Source of the DNA: Betaproteobacteria bacterium
GTDB lineage: Bacteria > Pseudomonadota > Gammaproteobacteria > Burkholderiales > Rhodocyclaceae
Direction: 5' to 3'
Length of the DNA stretch: 62,537 nucleotides
Assembly: GCA_019136545.1 (NCBI GenBank)
Contig: JAGVUA010000152.1
Span: 1 to 62,537, forward strand
The number at the start of each line of letters is the position of its first letter. The stretch's first letter is position 1. The notes beneath the pieces are model-generated. The model worked only from the letters and a program-made list of their open reading frames with translations. It was not told where the DNA came from and did no database searches. Made by a program: the position numbers and the translations under genes. Shown here one piece after another: positions 39,738 to 50,971 of this stretch.

Positions 39738-40100
39738 ATGTTCAAACTCGGCCGGGCGTTTCGCGTAACGATGTTGTGGCAGGGATTCGCCACCGCCGTG
39801 GTTGCGGCCGCGGCGGGAGGCTTGGCCGGCGGCAATGGGGCGCTGTCGGGGTTGCTGGGTGGCATGATCGGTGTGGCTGGCGTGCTGGTGTTTGCCTTGA
39901 TGTCGGCGCGTCCCGCAGCGAGTTCGAGTTCCGCGGTGCGAGTCGCGCTGCGGGCCGAAGCCGCGAAAGTAGTGGTGATGGTGCTGCTGTTATGGTTGGT
40001 GTTTTCGGCCTACCAGAGCTTAGTGGTGCTGGCTTTCCTCGGCGCATTCGTGGTCTCCGTACTGCTGTCGGGGATGGCGTTTGCGATGTCTGGTGATTAA
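39738..40100 (+). CDS. atpI: ATP synthase subunit I (AtpI)
   Basis: 120 residues, four hydrophobic segments, with a Gly/Ala-rich GGLAGGNGALSGLLGG and LRAEAAKVVVMVLLLWLVF typical of the AtpI family, a non-structural protein that helps assemble the c ring. First gene of the operon; atpB follows 22 bases later. Confidence 0.88.
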   Translation: MFKLGRAFRVTMLWQGFATAVVAAAAGGLAGGNGALSGLLGGMIGVAGVLVFALMSARPAASSSSAVRVALRAEAAKVVVMVLLLWLVFSAYQSLVVLAFLGAFVVSVLLSGMAFAMSGD

Positions 40101-40122
40101 CTGATACTTCTTGGGTTTCGAC

Positions 40123-40929
40123 ATGACGGCTGGCGCAGAACTGACCCCGACCTCCTACATTACCCACCACCTCAGCTTCATGCAGAAATCGGTCGGCACG
40201 GGTGATTTCTGGGTACTGCATGTCGATACCATCGTGACTTCCGTCATCCTCGGCATCCTCGCATTTGGTTTTCTCTGGTGGGTGGTGCGCGGCGCGACGG
40301 CAGGCGTGCCCAACAAGCGTCAGGCCTTTGTCGAACTGGCCATCGAGTTCATCGATGACCAGGTCAAGGGCATCTTCCACGGCGACCGCCATGCCTTCGT
40401 CGCTCCCGCCGCCCTGACCGTGTTCGTCTGGGTGTTGCTGATGAACGCCATGGACTTCCTGCCGGTGGACATCATGGCCAAGATCCTGGGGGCCATGGGG
40501 CTGCACGAATGGCGCATGGTGCCGACCGCCGACGTCAATACCACTTTCGCCCTGGCGCTGGCCGTCTGGTTCCTGATGATCTTCTACAGCGTCAAGGTCA
40601 AGGGCCTGGGCGGCTGGATTCACGAGCTGTTTTGCTCGCCGTTTGGTTCGAATCCGCTCCTTTGGCCGGCCAACTTTCTGCTCAACATCATCGAGTACGT
40701 GTCCAAGCCGCTGTCGCACTCCCTGCGTCTCTACGGCAACATGTACGCGGGCGAAATCATTTTCCTGCTGCTGGGCCTCTGGGCCGCCACCGGCCTCGCC
40801 GGGACTGTTTTCGGCGCCATTCTTGGTGCCGGCTGGGCGATCTTCCATATCCTGATCGTCGTGCTGCAGGCCTTCATTTTCATGATGCTCACCGTCGTCT
40901 ATCTGGCGATGGCGCATGAGAGCCACTGA
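40123..40929 (+). CDS. atpB: ATP synthase F0 subunit a
   Basis: 268 residues, with [16 protein letters not shown] and the essential Arg in [14 protein letters not shown]. It forms the proton half-channels against the c ring. I chose ATG 40123; the in-frame TTG at 40111 adds four residues and is less likely. It is followed by a 55-base spacer with AAAGGA before atpE. Confidence 0.96.
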   Translation: MTAGAELTPTSYITHHLSFMQKSVGTGDFWVLHVDTIVTSVILGILAFGFLWWVVRGATAGVPNKRQAFVELAIEFIDDQVKGIFHGDRHAFVAPAALTVFVWVLLMNAMDFLPVDIMAKILGAMGLHEWRMVPTADVNTTFALALAVWFLMIFYSVKVKGLGGWIHELFCSPFGSNPLLWPANFLLNIIEYVSKPLSHSLRLYGNMYAGEIIFLLLGLWAATGLAGTVFGAILGAGWAIFHILIVVLQAFIFMMLTVVYLAMAHESH

Positions 40930-40972
40930 TTTCCGCGTTTTTCACTTTCCACTTAACCCAGATCTCAACTGA

Positions 40973-41257
<285 letters not shown>

Positions 41258-41293
41258 CAGCGTTTTTTTCGTCCAACCGAAAGCGGTGGATAA

Positions 41294-41764
41294 ATGAACA
41301 TCAATCTGACCCTGATTTCCCAAGCGGTCGCCTTCGCCATCTTCATCTGGTTCACGGTCCGGTTTGTCTGGCCGCCCTTGCGCAACGCCATCGAGATCCG
41401 GCAGAAGACCATTGCCGACGGACTGGCCGCCGCCGAGCGCGGCAAGCACGACCTCGAACTGGCTGCCCGCCGCTCGGCGGACGTCCTGCGCGAGACCAAG
41501 GACAAGTCGGCTGAACTGCTGACCCAGGCCGAGCGTCGCGCCCAGCAGATCGTCGAGGATGCCAAGGCCGCTGCTCGGGTCGAAGCCGACAAGGTGATTG
41601 CCTCCGCCAAGGCCGAGATCGACCAGGAAGCCGAGCGCGCCAAGCAGCAATTGCGCGAGCGCGTCGCCGAACTGGCGGTTACCGGTGCCGAGAAGATCCT
41701 GCGCCGCGAGGTCAATGCTGCCGCTCATGCCGACATGTTGTCGGCGCTGAAACAGGAGCTGTAA
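41294..41764 (+). CDS. atpF: ATP synthase F0 subunit b
   Basis: 156 residues: one N-terminal membrane helix ([20 protein letters not shown]), then a long charged coiled-coil rich in Ala, Glu, Lys and Arg ([20 protein letters not shown]). The dimer forms the peripheral stalk linking subunit a to the F1 head. atpH starts 4 bases after the stop. Confidence 0.96.
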   Translation: MNINLTLISQAVAFAIFIWFTVRFVWPPLRNAIEIRQKTIADGLAAAERGKHDLELAARRSADVLRETKDKSAELLTQAERRAQQIVEDAKAAARVEADKVIASAKAEIDQEAERAKQQLRERVAELAVTGAEKILRREVNAAAHADMLSALKQEL

Positions 41765-41768
41765 GCGC

Positions 41769-42308
41769 ATGGCCGAGATCGCCACCCTTGCACGTCCGTA
41801 TGCCGAGGCGGCATTTCGCCTGGCGCGGGAACGGCAGGCGTTGCCGGCGTGGTCGGAAGCCTTGGGTCGCCTCGCGCAGATCGCGGTCGACCCGCAGGCC
41901 GCCAGCCTGATCGGCAATCCCAACGTGCCTGCCGCCAAGGTCGAAGACCTTTTTCGCGCCGCCGCCGGCAAAGACGCGGAAGCCACTTCGGTGTTGGGCA
42001 ATTTCATCCGCCTGCTGGCCGACAACGGCCGTTTGGCATGCCTGCCGGAAATCGCCGGTCAATTCGCGGCGATGAAGCAGGGCGAAGAGGGCGTCAAGGA
42101 AGGCGTTGTCCATTCCGCTTTCCCGCTCGACGATGCCCAACTCGCCAGCCTGAGCCAGCTTCTGGAAAAGCGTTTCGGTCGCCTGCAGCTTTCGGTGAGC
42201 GTCGATCCGGCGTTGATCGGCGGTGTCAAGGTGGTGATCGGCGATCAAGTGCTCGATGCCTCGGTGAGCGGCAAGCTGTCCGCCATGCGCGTCGCCCTGA
42301 ACAGTTAG
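41769..42308 (+). CDS. atpH: ATP synthase F1 subunit delta
   Basis: 179 residues, starting [19 protein letters not shown] and containing [12 protein letters not shown] and the C-terminal [21 protein letters not shown], the OSCP/delta family pattern. It joins the b stalk to the alpha3beta3 head. A 10-base spacer with AGGAG precedes atpA. Confidence 0.96.
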   Translation: MAEIATLARPYAEAAFRLARERQALPAWSEALGRLAQIAVDPQAASLIGNPNVPAAKVEDLFRAAAGKDAEATSVLGNFIRLLADNGRLACLPEIAGQFAAMKQGEEGVKEGVVHSAFPLDDAQLASLSQLLEKRFGRLQLSVSVDPALIGGVKVVIGDQVLDASVSGKLSAMRVALNS

Positions 42309-42318
42309 GAGAAATTCC

Positions 42319-43857
42319 ATGCAGTTGAATCCATCCGAGATCAGCGAACTGATCAAGAGCAAAATCCAGAACCTGGACGGCGCGAGCGAAGTGCGCACCC
42401 AGGGCACGGTCGTTTCCGTGACCGACGGCATCTGCCGCGTGCACGGCCTGGCCGACGTCATGCAGGGCGAGATGCTGGAGTTCCCCGGCAACACTTTCGG
42501 CATGGCGCTCAACCTCGAGCGCGATTCCGTCGGCGCGGTGGTGCTGGGTGAGTACGAGCACATCACCGAAGGCGACATCGTCAAGACGACCGGCCGGATT
42601 CTCGAAGTGCCGGTCGGCCCCGAGCTGATCGGCCGTGTCGTCAACTCGCTGGGTCAGCCCATCGACGGCAAGGGCCCGATCAACGCCAAGGAAACCGACA
42701 AGATCGAAAAGGTGGCGCCGGGCGTCATCTGGCGCAAGTCCGTTTCGCAGCCGGTGCAGTCGGGCCTGAAGGCCATCGACTCCATGGTGCCGGTGGGTCG
42801 CGGCCAGCGCGAACTGATCATCGGCGACCGCCAGACCGGCAAGACGGCGGTGGCGATCGACACGATCATCAACCAGAAGGGCAAGGAGCTGCTCTGCATC
42901 TACGTCGCCGTCGGCCAGAAGGCCTCGTCGATCATGAACGTGGTCAAGAAGCTCGAAGAACACGGCGCCATGGCCTACACCATCGTCGTCGCCGCCTCGG
43001 CCTCTGACTCTGCCGCCATGCAGTTCATCGCCCCCTACTCCGGCTGCACCATGGGCGAGTACTTCCGCGACCGCGGCCAGGACGCCCTGATCATTTACGA
43101 CGACTTGACCAAGCAGGCCTGGGCCTATCGCCAGATCTCGCTGCTGCTGCGTCGTCCGCCCGGCCGCGAAGCCTATCCGGGCGACGTCTTCTACCTGCAC
43201 TCGCGCCTGCTGGAGCGCGCCGCGCGCGTTAACGAAGAGTACGTCGAGAACTACACCAAGGGGGCCGTCAAGGGCAAGACCGGTTCGCTGACCGCGCTGC
43301 CGGTGATCGAAACCCAGGCCGGCGACGTTTCCGCCTTCGTGCCGACCAACGTCATCTCGATTACCGACGGCCAGATCTTCCTCGAGACCAGTCTGTTCAA
43401 CGCCGGTATCCGTCCCGCCATCAACGCCGGTATCTCGGTGTCGCGCGTCGGCGGCGCCGCCCAGACCAAGGTCATCAAGAAGCTCGGTGGCGGTGTGCGT
43501 CTGGCCTTGGCGCAGTACCGCGAGCTCGCGGCCTTCGCCCAGTTCGCTTCCGACCTCGACGACGCCACCCGCAAGCAGCTGGAGCGCGGCCGCCGCGTTA
43601 CCGAACTGATGAAGCAGGCCCAATACGCGCCGCTGTCGGTGGCCGAAATGGCGGTGTCGCTGTTTGCGATCAACCAGGGGTTCTTCGACGACGTCGACGT
43701 GCCGAAGCTGCTGGCCTTCGAAGCCGACCTGCACAAGTACATGAAGGCGAGCCACGGCGCGCTCATGGACAAGATCGAGTCCACCAAGGATCTCGACAAG
43801 GACGGCGAGGCGGCGCTGACGGCAGCGGTGACCGAGTTCAAGAAGAACTGGGCCTAA
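42319..43857 (+). CDS. atpA: ATP synthase F1 subunit alpha
   Basis: 512 residues. Walker [22 protein letters not shown]-like elements absent as expected, [30 protein letters not shown] and the family signature [11 protein letters not shown]. The non-catalytic nucleotide-binding subunit of the F1 hexamer. Very good match in length to beta-proteobacterial AtpA. Confidence 0.98.
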   Translation: MQLNPSEISELIKSKIQNLDGASEVRTQGTVVSVTDGICRVHGLADVMQGEMLEFPGNTFGMALNLERDSVGAVVLGEYEHITEGDIVKTTGRILEVPVGPELIGRVVNSLGQPIDGKGPINAKETDKIEKVAPGVIWRKSVSQPVQSGLKAIDSMVPVGRGQRELIIGDRQTGKTAVAIDTIINQKGKELLCIYVAVGQKASSIMNVVKKLEEHGAMAYTIVVAASASDSAAMQFIAPYSGCTMGEYFRDRGQDALIIYDDLTKQAWAYRQISLLLRRPPGREAYPGDVFYLHSRLLERAARVNEEYVENYTKGAVKGKTGSLTALPVIETQAGDVSAFVPTNVISITDGQIFLETSLFNAGIRPAINAGISVSRVGGAAQTKVIKKLGGGVRLALAQYRELAAFAQFASDLDDATRKQLERGRRVTELMKQAQYAPLSVAEMAVSLFAINQGFFDDVDVPKLLAFEADLHKYMKASHGALMDKIESTKDLDKDGEAALTAAVTEFKKNWA

Positions 43858-43878
43858 GCGCCACTCAGGAGACGCGCG

Positions 43879-44775
43879 ATGCCTAGCGGCAAAGAGATTC
43901 GGACCAAGATCGCTTCGTTCCAGAACACGAAGAAGATCACCAAGGCCATGGAGATGGTGGCTGCGTCGAAAATGCGCAAGGCGCAGGATCGCATGCGCGC
44001 CGCGCGGCCGTATTCCGAGAAGATTCGCCGCCTGGCGGCCAATCTCTCGGCGGCGACGCTTTCCGACTACCGCCATCCTTTCTTGGCGAAAAGTCAGCCG
44101 TCGCAGGACGCCGCCGGCAAGGCCAAGCGCATCGGCCTGATTCTGGTGACCACCGACAAGGGGTTGTGCGGCGGCCTCAATACCAACATCCTGCGCTTGG
44201 TGCTCAACACCATGCGCGACTGGGAAGCTGCCGGCGCCGCCCAGGTTCGCGTCACCGCCATCGGCAACAAGGGGCTCGGCTTCATGCAGCGGCTGGGCGC
44301 CAAGGTCGTGTCCGAGGCCACACACCTGGGCGACACGCCCCATCTGGAAAAGTTGATCGGTCCCGTCAAGATCATGATCGACGCCGTCCAAAACGGCGAG
44401 CTGGATGTCGTTTACATCGCCTATACCCGCTTCATCAACACCATGAAGCAGGAGCCGGTGGTCGAGCAACTGCTGCCGCTGACCGGCGAGCGCCTGGGCA
44501 CGCCGGAAGGCCACTGGGACTACCTCTACGAGCCCGAGGCGCGCGTCGTCGTCGATGAGCTGCTGGTACGCTACGTCGAGGCGCTGATCTATCAGGCGGT
44601 GGCGGAGAACATGGCCTCCGAGCAGTCGGCGCGCATGGTGGCGATGAAATCGGCGACCGACAATGCCGGCAACGTCATCAAGGAACTCCAGCTGGTCTAC
44701 AACAAGGCCCGCCAGGCTTCGATCACCAAGGAAATTTCTGAAATCGTCGGCGGCGCCGCCGCTATCGCAGGCTAA
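43879..44775 (+). CDS. atpG: ATP synthase F1 subunit gamma
   Basis: 298 residues with N-terminal [25 protein letters not shown] and C-terminal [26 protein letters not shown], the two coiled-coil helices of the rotor shaft. Between them, [12 protein letters not shown] is conserved. A GCTGACTTT copy is read in reverse as Lys-Ser-Gln-Pro in a variable loop. Confidence 0.97.
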   Translation: MPSGKEIRTKIASFQNTKKITKAMEMVAASKMRKAQDRMRAARPYSEKIRRLAANLSAATLSDYRHPFLAKSQPSQDAAGKAKRIGLILVTTDKGLCGGLNTNILRLVLNTMRDWEAAGAAQVRVTAIGNKGLGFMQRLGAKVVSEATHLGDTPHLEKLIGPVKIMIDAVQNGELDVVYIAYTRFINTMKQEPVVEQLLPLTGERLGTPEGHWDYLYEPEARVVVDELLVRYVEALIYQAVAENMASEQSARMVAMKSATDNAGNVIKELQLVYNKARQASITKEISEIVGGAAAIAG

Positions 44776-46212
<1,437 letters not shown>

Positions 46213-46240
46213 GCCACGCACACAATAAGGGATAGCCATC

Positions 46241-46663
46241 ATGGCCATGACCATTCATGTCGATGTCGTCAGTGCCGAAGAGTCCATTTTCTCCGGCTTG
46301 GCCGAGTTCGTCGTCCTGCCGGGCGAAGCGGGCGAGCTGGGCATCCTGCCCGGCCACATGCCGCTGATGACCCGCATCAAGCCGGGCGCGGTGCGCGTCA
46401 AGCTGCAGGATGGCAAGGAAGAGTTGATCTTCGTCGCCGGCGGCATTCTCGAGGTGCAGCCCGGACTCGTCACCGTGTTGGCCGATACCGCGATCCGCGG
46501 CAAGGATCTCGATGAAGCCAAGGCGATCGAGGCCAAGAAAAAGGCCGAGGAAGCCATGTCCAGTCGCGAATCGGCCCTGGACTATGCGCGCGCCCAGGCG
46601 GAACTGCTGGAAGCCGTTGCGCAACTGGCGGCAATCCAGAAGTTGCGCAAGCAGACGCACTGA
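46241..46663 (+). CDS. atpC: ATP synthase F1 subunit epsilon
   Basis: 140 residues: N-terminal beta sandwich ([34 protein letters not shown]) and a C-terminal helical hairpin rich in Ala, Glu and Lys. Inhibitory and coupling subunit on the central stalk. Last gene of the operon, followed by a strong terminator. Confidence 0.96.
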   Translation: MAMTIHVDVVSAEESIFSGLAEFVVLPGEAGELGILPGHMPLMTRIKPGAVRVKLQDGKEELIFVAGGILEVQPGLVTVLADTAIRGKDLDEAKAIEAKKKAEEAMSSRESALDYARAQAELLEAVAQLAAIQKLRKQTH

Positions 46664-46685
46664 TCGCGCGACGCTTCGTTCAAGC

Positions 46686-46713
46686 AAAAAAGGCAGCCCA
46701 GGCTGCCTTTTTT
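46686..46713. terminator. bidirectional intrinsic terminator after atpC
   Basis: A near-perfect symmetric structure: six A, GGCAGCC, CA, GGCTGCC, six T. It works on both strands, ending the atp operon from the left and the regulator gene (stop at 46716) from the right. Confidence 0.92.
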
Positions 46714-46715
46714 GT

Positions 46716-47648
46716 TCAATGGCGAGTGGATGTGCTTTCCGGGGGCGTAACGGCGGGCGGCAGGTTCACCACGCCTTCGACCTCGTTGCCGCAACCCCGG
46801 TACTCCAGCTTGTCGAAACTGAGCAGCTTGGACATGGCAATGCCGCGTCCATGGGTGTCGAAGGCGCGCTCCGGGATCATCTCCAGGTATTGTTGCCAGT
46901 CGAATCCTTTGCCCTGGTCGCGGATGATGAAGCGCAACTCGCCCGCATTCCTGACGAACTCGACAGTCGCAATCCTGCGGGCAAAGTCAGGATCGACGAG
47001 GCGCCGGTCGATTTCCTCGGCCAGCGCTTCGCCGCCGCCGAGCTGAGTCTTTTCGTCGTAGGTAATGCCCAGATTGCCGTGTTCGATGGCATTCAACATC
47101 AATTCGGAAAGTCCGAGCACCACGCGGCCGGGATCGGGCGCCGCCTGTGCGAGCAGCGTCGCGACGTCGCGCGCCTCGTCAGTGGTGCGAAAACCGAATG
47201 CCGCCGAGTCCAGGCAGGCCATGCTGCGCGACGCCTGCCGGACTTCGCGTTGCAGGTCGAGATAGTCCTGGTGGTCGCGAATCGCCGCGCCAACGATGGC
47301 TATCAGCGTTTCCGCGGCGAAGGGCTTGACCAGATAGTAGTAAGCCCCCGCTTTCAAACCCTCCGCGACCGCTTCGCTGCCGGACATGGAGGTTTGCATG
47401 ATCACGGGCAGGTGGGCCATCTCGCGGCGGTCCTTCATGCGGCGCAGGATTTCGATGCCGTCCATGTCGGGCAGCATGCGGTCGAGCAGCACGACGTCGA
47501 AACTTTTGGGCGACTCGGCCAGCAACCGCCAGGCATCGGCGCCGTTGCCGGCGCTGTGAATCTCGTAGCCTTCCTCGCCGAGAATGTCGGTCAACACCAT
47601 CAGGCCGACCGGCTCGTCTTCGGCGATGAGAATTCGGGCAGCACTCAT
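46716..47648 (-). CDS. response regulator with HATPase (anti-sigma-type) output domain
   Basis: 310 residues. A REC domain with acidic pocket Asp11, phospho-acceptor Asp56 (VVLLDRMLP) and Lys108 (LVKPF). The C-terminal half has the GHKL N-box ELMLNAIEHGN and the G-box-like IRDQGKGFD and HGRGIAM motifs of RsbW/SpoIIAB-type serine kinases. It probably controls an anti-sigma or phosphatase partner-switching step rather than DNA. No cognate sensor kinase lies beside it; the next gene, 32 bases upstream in the same direction, encodes a heme protein that could supply a signal. Confidence 0.85.
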   Translation of the reverse strand: MSAARILIAEDEPVGLMVLTDILGEEGYEIHSAGNGADAWRLLAESPKSFDVVLLDRMLPDMDGIEILRRMKDRREMAHLPVIMQTSMSGSEAVAEGLKAGAYYYLVKPFAAETLIAIVGAAIRDHQDYLDLQREVRQASRSMACLDSAAFGFRTTDEARDVATLLAQAAPDPGRVVLGLSELMLNAIEHGNLGITYDEKTQLGGGEALAEEIDRRLVDPDFARRIATVEFVRNAGELRFIIRDQGKGFDWQQYLEMIPERAFDTHGRGIAMSKLLSFDKLEYRGCGNEVEGVVNLPPAVTPPESTSTRH

Positions 47649-47680
47649 GGGATCAAAGGATCGGGCGGGCCGACCGGCGC

Positions 47681-48259
47681 TTACAGGGGCTTGCGAAGGG
47701 TGATGGCGCCGCGGATTTCGGCGGCCGAATAACCAACTGCCTTGTCGTTCGGATAAAGCTCCTGAAGCTTGGCCTGCACCGACGGGGAGATGCGGTCGGC
47801 GGTACCGTGGCACTGCAGGCACAAATCCTGGGTGGGCAAGGCCTTCATGTAACGATAGACCTGCTGGCCGTCGACCGTCAGCAACTCGCCTTTTTCCATC
47901 CCCGTCGGCTTGTCGCCGGCGGCGGCGCGACGATCGAACTCCTCGAGCACGGCTTTTTCCCAGGCGTCCGGCACCGCCTTGGGGTTGCGGTTCCTCAGGC
48001 TGACGCGCCGGATCGCCCAGCCGGTCTTCTCCGAGGCGGCCTTCGCCATCTGCGGCGCCTTTTCGCGGCAGACGCCAATGGCGTTCTCCGGGCCGCCCTT
48101 GCGGAGCTCTTCATCCAGAACTTCCAGGAGCTTCGGCGGGATCGACGATGCCACCTTGCGGGCCTCCTCGAGCAACTGGGCTTCGTCGGCGGCGAAGGCC
48201 GTTGGCAAGACCGGCAAGTCGGCGGTCAGGGCGAAAGCGAAAAGTATCTTGCGCAGCAT
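47681..48259 (-). CDS. DUF3365 periplasmic c-type heme protein
   Basis: 192 residues. Signal peptide ending PTAFA, one heme c motif CLQCH (147-151) and the DUF3365/Tll0287-like pattern with ALPTQDLCLQCHG and DKAVGYSAAEIRGAITLRKPL. The family is regarded as a redox or gas sensor domain, often N-terminal to kinases; here it stands alone. A perfect AAGGAGG ribosome site precedes ATG 48259. Confidence 0.82.
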   Translation of the reverse strand: MLRKILFAFALTADLPVLPTAFAADEAQLLEEARKVASSIPPKLLEVLDEELRKGGPENAIGVCREKAPQMAKAASEKTGWAIRRVSLRNRNPKAVPDAWEKAVLEEFDRRAAAGDKPTGMEKGELLTVDGQQVYRYMKALPTQDLCLQCHGTADRISPSVQAKLQELYPNDKAVGYSAAEIRGAITLRKPL

Positions 48260-48294
48260 CGATGCCTCCTTTGAACGAATTCCGGCAGCCGTCC

Positions 48295-48891
48295 TTACCT
48301 CAGCGCACCGACACGAGCCTCGAGTAGTTCGACACGACGGCTGAATTCTGCCAGTTCTGCGCGAAAAGTGCTCAGGTCTCGCGCGCGAACCAGCAGATCC
48401 GCTTCCTCGCCCAGATATTCGGCCACATTCTCGGCAAAATCGCGCGCCGCCTGCTTCTGCCACAAAGTCAGCCGTGCCGACACGCCGACCATGCGATGGG
48501 CTGCGATGTCGCCGACCAGCTTCGACAAGTCTTCCTCGGCATCCCAGCGCAGGTTCTTGAGCACGAAGGACAGGGCGGTGGCGAACTCGGCGTTGCCGGT
48601 GACATGAGCGGCCGCCATGGCGCGATCCATGCCCTGCAGCGCGACCAGCGGCGTGCCGGCCGGCAGGACGACCGTCACGTCAACCGCCTGGTCGTCGGCC
48701 GGCGCGAGCCGGCCCTGTTCGTCGACGCGAAATGCCAGCTTCCAGGGCGGCATCTCGAAGCGGGCGCGACGGCCGGCGAACCCGCTCAATTGCCGACGCG
48801 CCCATGCCGCCTGCTCAAGCAGGTGATTGAGCGCGCCGAGAATCAGACCCTCGAGCACACCCGGATCATTGAATCTGCTGGATACCGGCAA
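48295..48891 (-). CDS. ubiJ: ubiquinone biosynthesis accessory factor UbiJ (SCP2 domain)
   Basis: 198 residues with an N-terminal SCP2 lipid-binding domain (LILGALNHLLEQ, ALQGMDRAMAAAHVTGNAEFA) and a C-terminal coiled coil (EFSRRVELLEARVGALR), the UbiJ layout. It helps assemble the coenzyme Q enzyme complex. The start is unclear: TTG 48891 overlaps the Tim44 gene by 26 bases, while GTG 48858 avoids the overlap but loses 11 residues. A GGCTGACTTT copy encodes Leu-Thr-Leu. Confidence 0.82.
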   Translation of the reverse strand: MPVSSRFNDPGVLEGLILGALNHLLEQAAWARRQLSGFAGRRARFEMPPWKLAFRVDEQGRLAPADDQAVDVTVVLPAGTPLVALQGMDRAMAAAHVTGNAEFATALSFVLKNLRWDAEEDLSKLVGDIAAHRMVGVSARLTLWQKQAARDFAENVAEYLGEEADLLVRARDLSTFRAELAEFSRRVELLEARVGALR

Positions 48892-49735
48892 CGCGCCAGC
48901 CGCCGCCGCTGACCGGTTTGGTCAGATGCCAGACTTCGGCGAACGGCTGCGCTGCGCCGGCATCTTCCCGGATCAGGCCGTGGAAACGAACGCTGGCGAT
49001 GTACTGGTCGTTTTCCGTTACCAGCTCAAGCAGATCGGCGTCGAGCTGCTGCACGTCGGTTTCCTGCTTCGCCTTGCCACGCTCTTCGTATTGCATCCGG
49101 ATCTCGGCAAACACTTCGGGCGCGAGAAACTGCTTGAGATCATCGAGATTGCCGGCGTCGTTGGCCGCCTGCAGACGGATGAAATTCAGCTTGGCCTGAC
49201 GCAGGAAGCCTTCGGAGTCGAAACCGGCAGGCACATGGGTGACTGCGGCGGCGCCCGCCACGGGCGCGGCGCTCGGTTCGAAATGCATCGGCGCGTTGCC
49301 GGCTGTCGCGAGGGAGGCGCCATGGTGGTATGGTGACGGCTGACTCTTGCGGAACAGCAGGCGGAAAACGAACACCGCCGCCATCACCAGCAGCAGGATC
49401 ATCAGCATGTTGGCCACGCCTTCGCCCAGACCGAAATGCGAGAGCAGGGCGGCCAGCCCGATGCCCGCGGCCAGGCCGGCGATCGGACCGAGCCAGCGGC
49501 TGGCGCCGGCGGGCTTGGGCGCGGCGGCCGTCGGCGCCGCGGCGGGGGCGGCAGGTGCAGGCGTGGGTGCGGCGTGGGTTGGGGAACTCGGCGCCGGCGC
49601 GGCTTTCTGGATCGGCGCCGTGCTGCGACTCATGCCAAGCGATCCGCCGCCGCCCAGCCGCTTGGCCTCCGCATCCTGTGCGGGCAAGCCGAAGCCGGCG
49701 ATGGTGACGACAAGGGTCAGCAGAAACTTCTTCAT
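48866..49735 (-). CDS. Tim44-like domain membrane protein
   Basis: 289 residues. An N-terminal signal or anchor is followed by KRLGGGGSLGMSR and a long Ala/Pro linker. Two membrane segments come next (about 84-100 and 107-122), then a C-terminal Tim44-like domain (residues 170-289) with KLNFIRLQAANDAGNLDDLKQFL and FAEVWHLTKP. Tim44-like domains bind lipid membranes or proteins. It lies between ubiE and ubiJ, so a role near quinone synthesis is possible but unproven. Confidence 0.82.
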   Translation of the reverse strand: MKKFLLTLVVTIAGFGLPAQDAEAKRLGGGGSLGMSRSTAPIQKAAPAPSSPTHAAPTPAPAAPAAAPTAAAPKPAGASRWLGPIAGLAAGIGLAALLSHFGLGEGVANMLMILLLVMAAVFVFRLLFRKSQPSPYHHGASLATAGNAPMHFEPSAAPVAGAAAVTHVPAGFDSEGFLRQAKLNFIRLQAANDAGNLDDLKQFLAPEVFAEIRMQYEERGKAKQETDVQQLDADLLELVTENDQYIASVRFHGLIREDAGAAQPFAEVWHLTKPVSGGGWRVAGIQQIQ

Positions 49736-49758
49736 GGGGTCTTCCTCCGTGAGTGGGG

Positions 49759-50490
49759 TCAGATCTTGTAGCCGCGATGCAGGGCAACGACGCCGGCGGT
49801 CAGGTTGAAGTATTCGACCTTCGCCAGGCCCGCCTGTTCCATCATGCCCTTCAATGTTTCCTGGTCGGGATGCATGCGGATCGACTCGGCCAGGTAACGA
49901 TAGCTGTCGGCGTCGCCGACGATCTTGCTGCCCAGCCAAGGCAGTACCTTGAACGAATAGAGGTCGTAGAACGGCGAAAGCGGCTCCCAGACCTTGGAAA
50001 ACTCGAGCACCAGCAGACGGCCGCCGACGCGCAGCACGCGGCTCATCTCGGCCAGCGCCTTGTCCTTGTGCGTCATGTTGCGCAGACCGAAGGCGACCGT
50101 GACGATGTCGAAATGATTGTCGGGGAAGGGCAGCTTCTCGGCATCGCACTGGGCCACCGGGCTGAGCACGCCCTCGTCGAGCAGGCGATCGCGGCCGCGC
50201 GTCAGCATGGCGTTGTTGATGTCGGTGAGCCAGATCTCGCCGGTCGGACCGACGCGCTTGGCGAATGCCGAGGAAAGGTCGGCCGTGCCGCCGGCGACGT
50301 CGAGCACGCGGTCGCCCGCGCGCGCGCCGGACACCTGGAGGGCGAAGGCTTTCCAGAGCCTGTGCAGGCCGACCGACATCAGGTCGTTCATCAGGTCGTA
50401 CTTGTTGGCGACCGATGAAAACACGCCTTCGACGCGGCGGGCTTTTTCCCCCTCGTTGACCGTCTCGAAACCGAAATGCGTATCCGGCAT
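49759..50490 (-). CDS. ubiE: ubiquinone/menaquinone C-methyltransferase UbiE
   Basis: 243 residues, starting with the typical [21 protein letters not shown], with SAM motif [12 protein letters not shown], the UbiE signature [17 protein letters not shown] and [18 protein letters not shown]. It methylates the quinone ring. DUF971 is 6 bases upstream and Tim44 follows 23 bases downstream. Confidence 0.97.
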   Translation of the reverse strand: MPDTHFGFETVNEGEKARRVEGVFSSVANKYDLMNDLMSVGLHRLWKAFALQVSGARAGDRVLDVAGGTADLSSAFAKRVGPTGEIWLTDINNAMLTRGRDRLLDEGVLSPVAQCDAEKLPFPDNHFDIVTVAFGLRNMTHKDKALAEMSRVLRVGGRLLVLEFSKVWEPLSPFYDLYSFKVLPWLGSKIVGDADSYRYLAESIRMHPDQETLKGMMEQAGLAKVEYFNLTAGVVALHRGYKI

Positions 50491-50496
50491 CGCGAC

Positions 50497-50928
50497 TCAG
50501 TGGCTGCCGCAGGAACCGCCGCTGCCGCAGGACGTCGGCGGCTTGGTGGACGTATCGACGTCGCGGTCGGCGCCGGCTGCTTCGAGGCGGATCAGGTAGG
50601 CCTGCCAGTACGACTCCTGGTTGATGCCCAGATCGTAGAGCAGATCCCAGGAATAGATGCCGGTGTCGTGGCCGTCCGAGAACACCGGCCTGACGGCATA
50701 GTGGCCCACCGCCTCGACGCCGATGATGTCGACGCTGCGCTTGCCGGTCTGCAGCGTTTCCTGACCGGGACCGTGGCCGCGCACCTCGGCCGAGGGCGAA
50801 TGGACGCGCAGGTATTCGAACGGCAGCTTGAAACTGGCGCCATCGGCAAAGCTGATTTCCATCAGCTTGGATTGCTTGTGGAGCTTGATTTCCGTGGGGA
50901 TCGGCGTTTGTTTATCGAGACCGGCCAT
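50497..50928 (-). CDS. DUF971 family protein
   Basis: 143 residues with IKLHKQSKLMEISFADGASFKLPFEYLRVHSPSAEVRGHG in the DUF971 (gamma-butyrobetaine hydroxylase N-terminal-like) fold and GIYSWDLLYDLG. The C-terminus ends in a Cys/Gly/Ser tail (SCGSGGSCGSH) that could bind metal. Commonly next to ubiE in betaproteobacteria; function unknown. I chose ATG 50928. Confidence 0.85.
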   Translation of the reverse strand: MAGLDKQTPIPTEIKLHKQSKLMEISFADGASFKLPFEYLRVHSPSAEVRGHGPGQETLQTGKRSVDIIGVEAVGHYAVRPVFSDGHDTGIYSWDLLYDLGINQESYWQAYLIRLEAAGADRDVDTSTKPPTSCGSGGSCGSH

Positions 50929-50971
50929 GGCGTTGTCGTGGTTATGTCGAGAATATGTCAGGGGGCACCTA

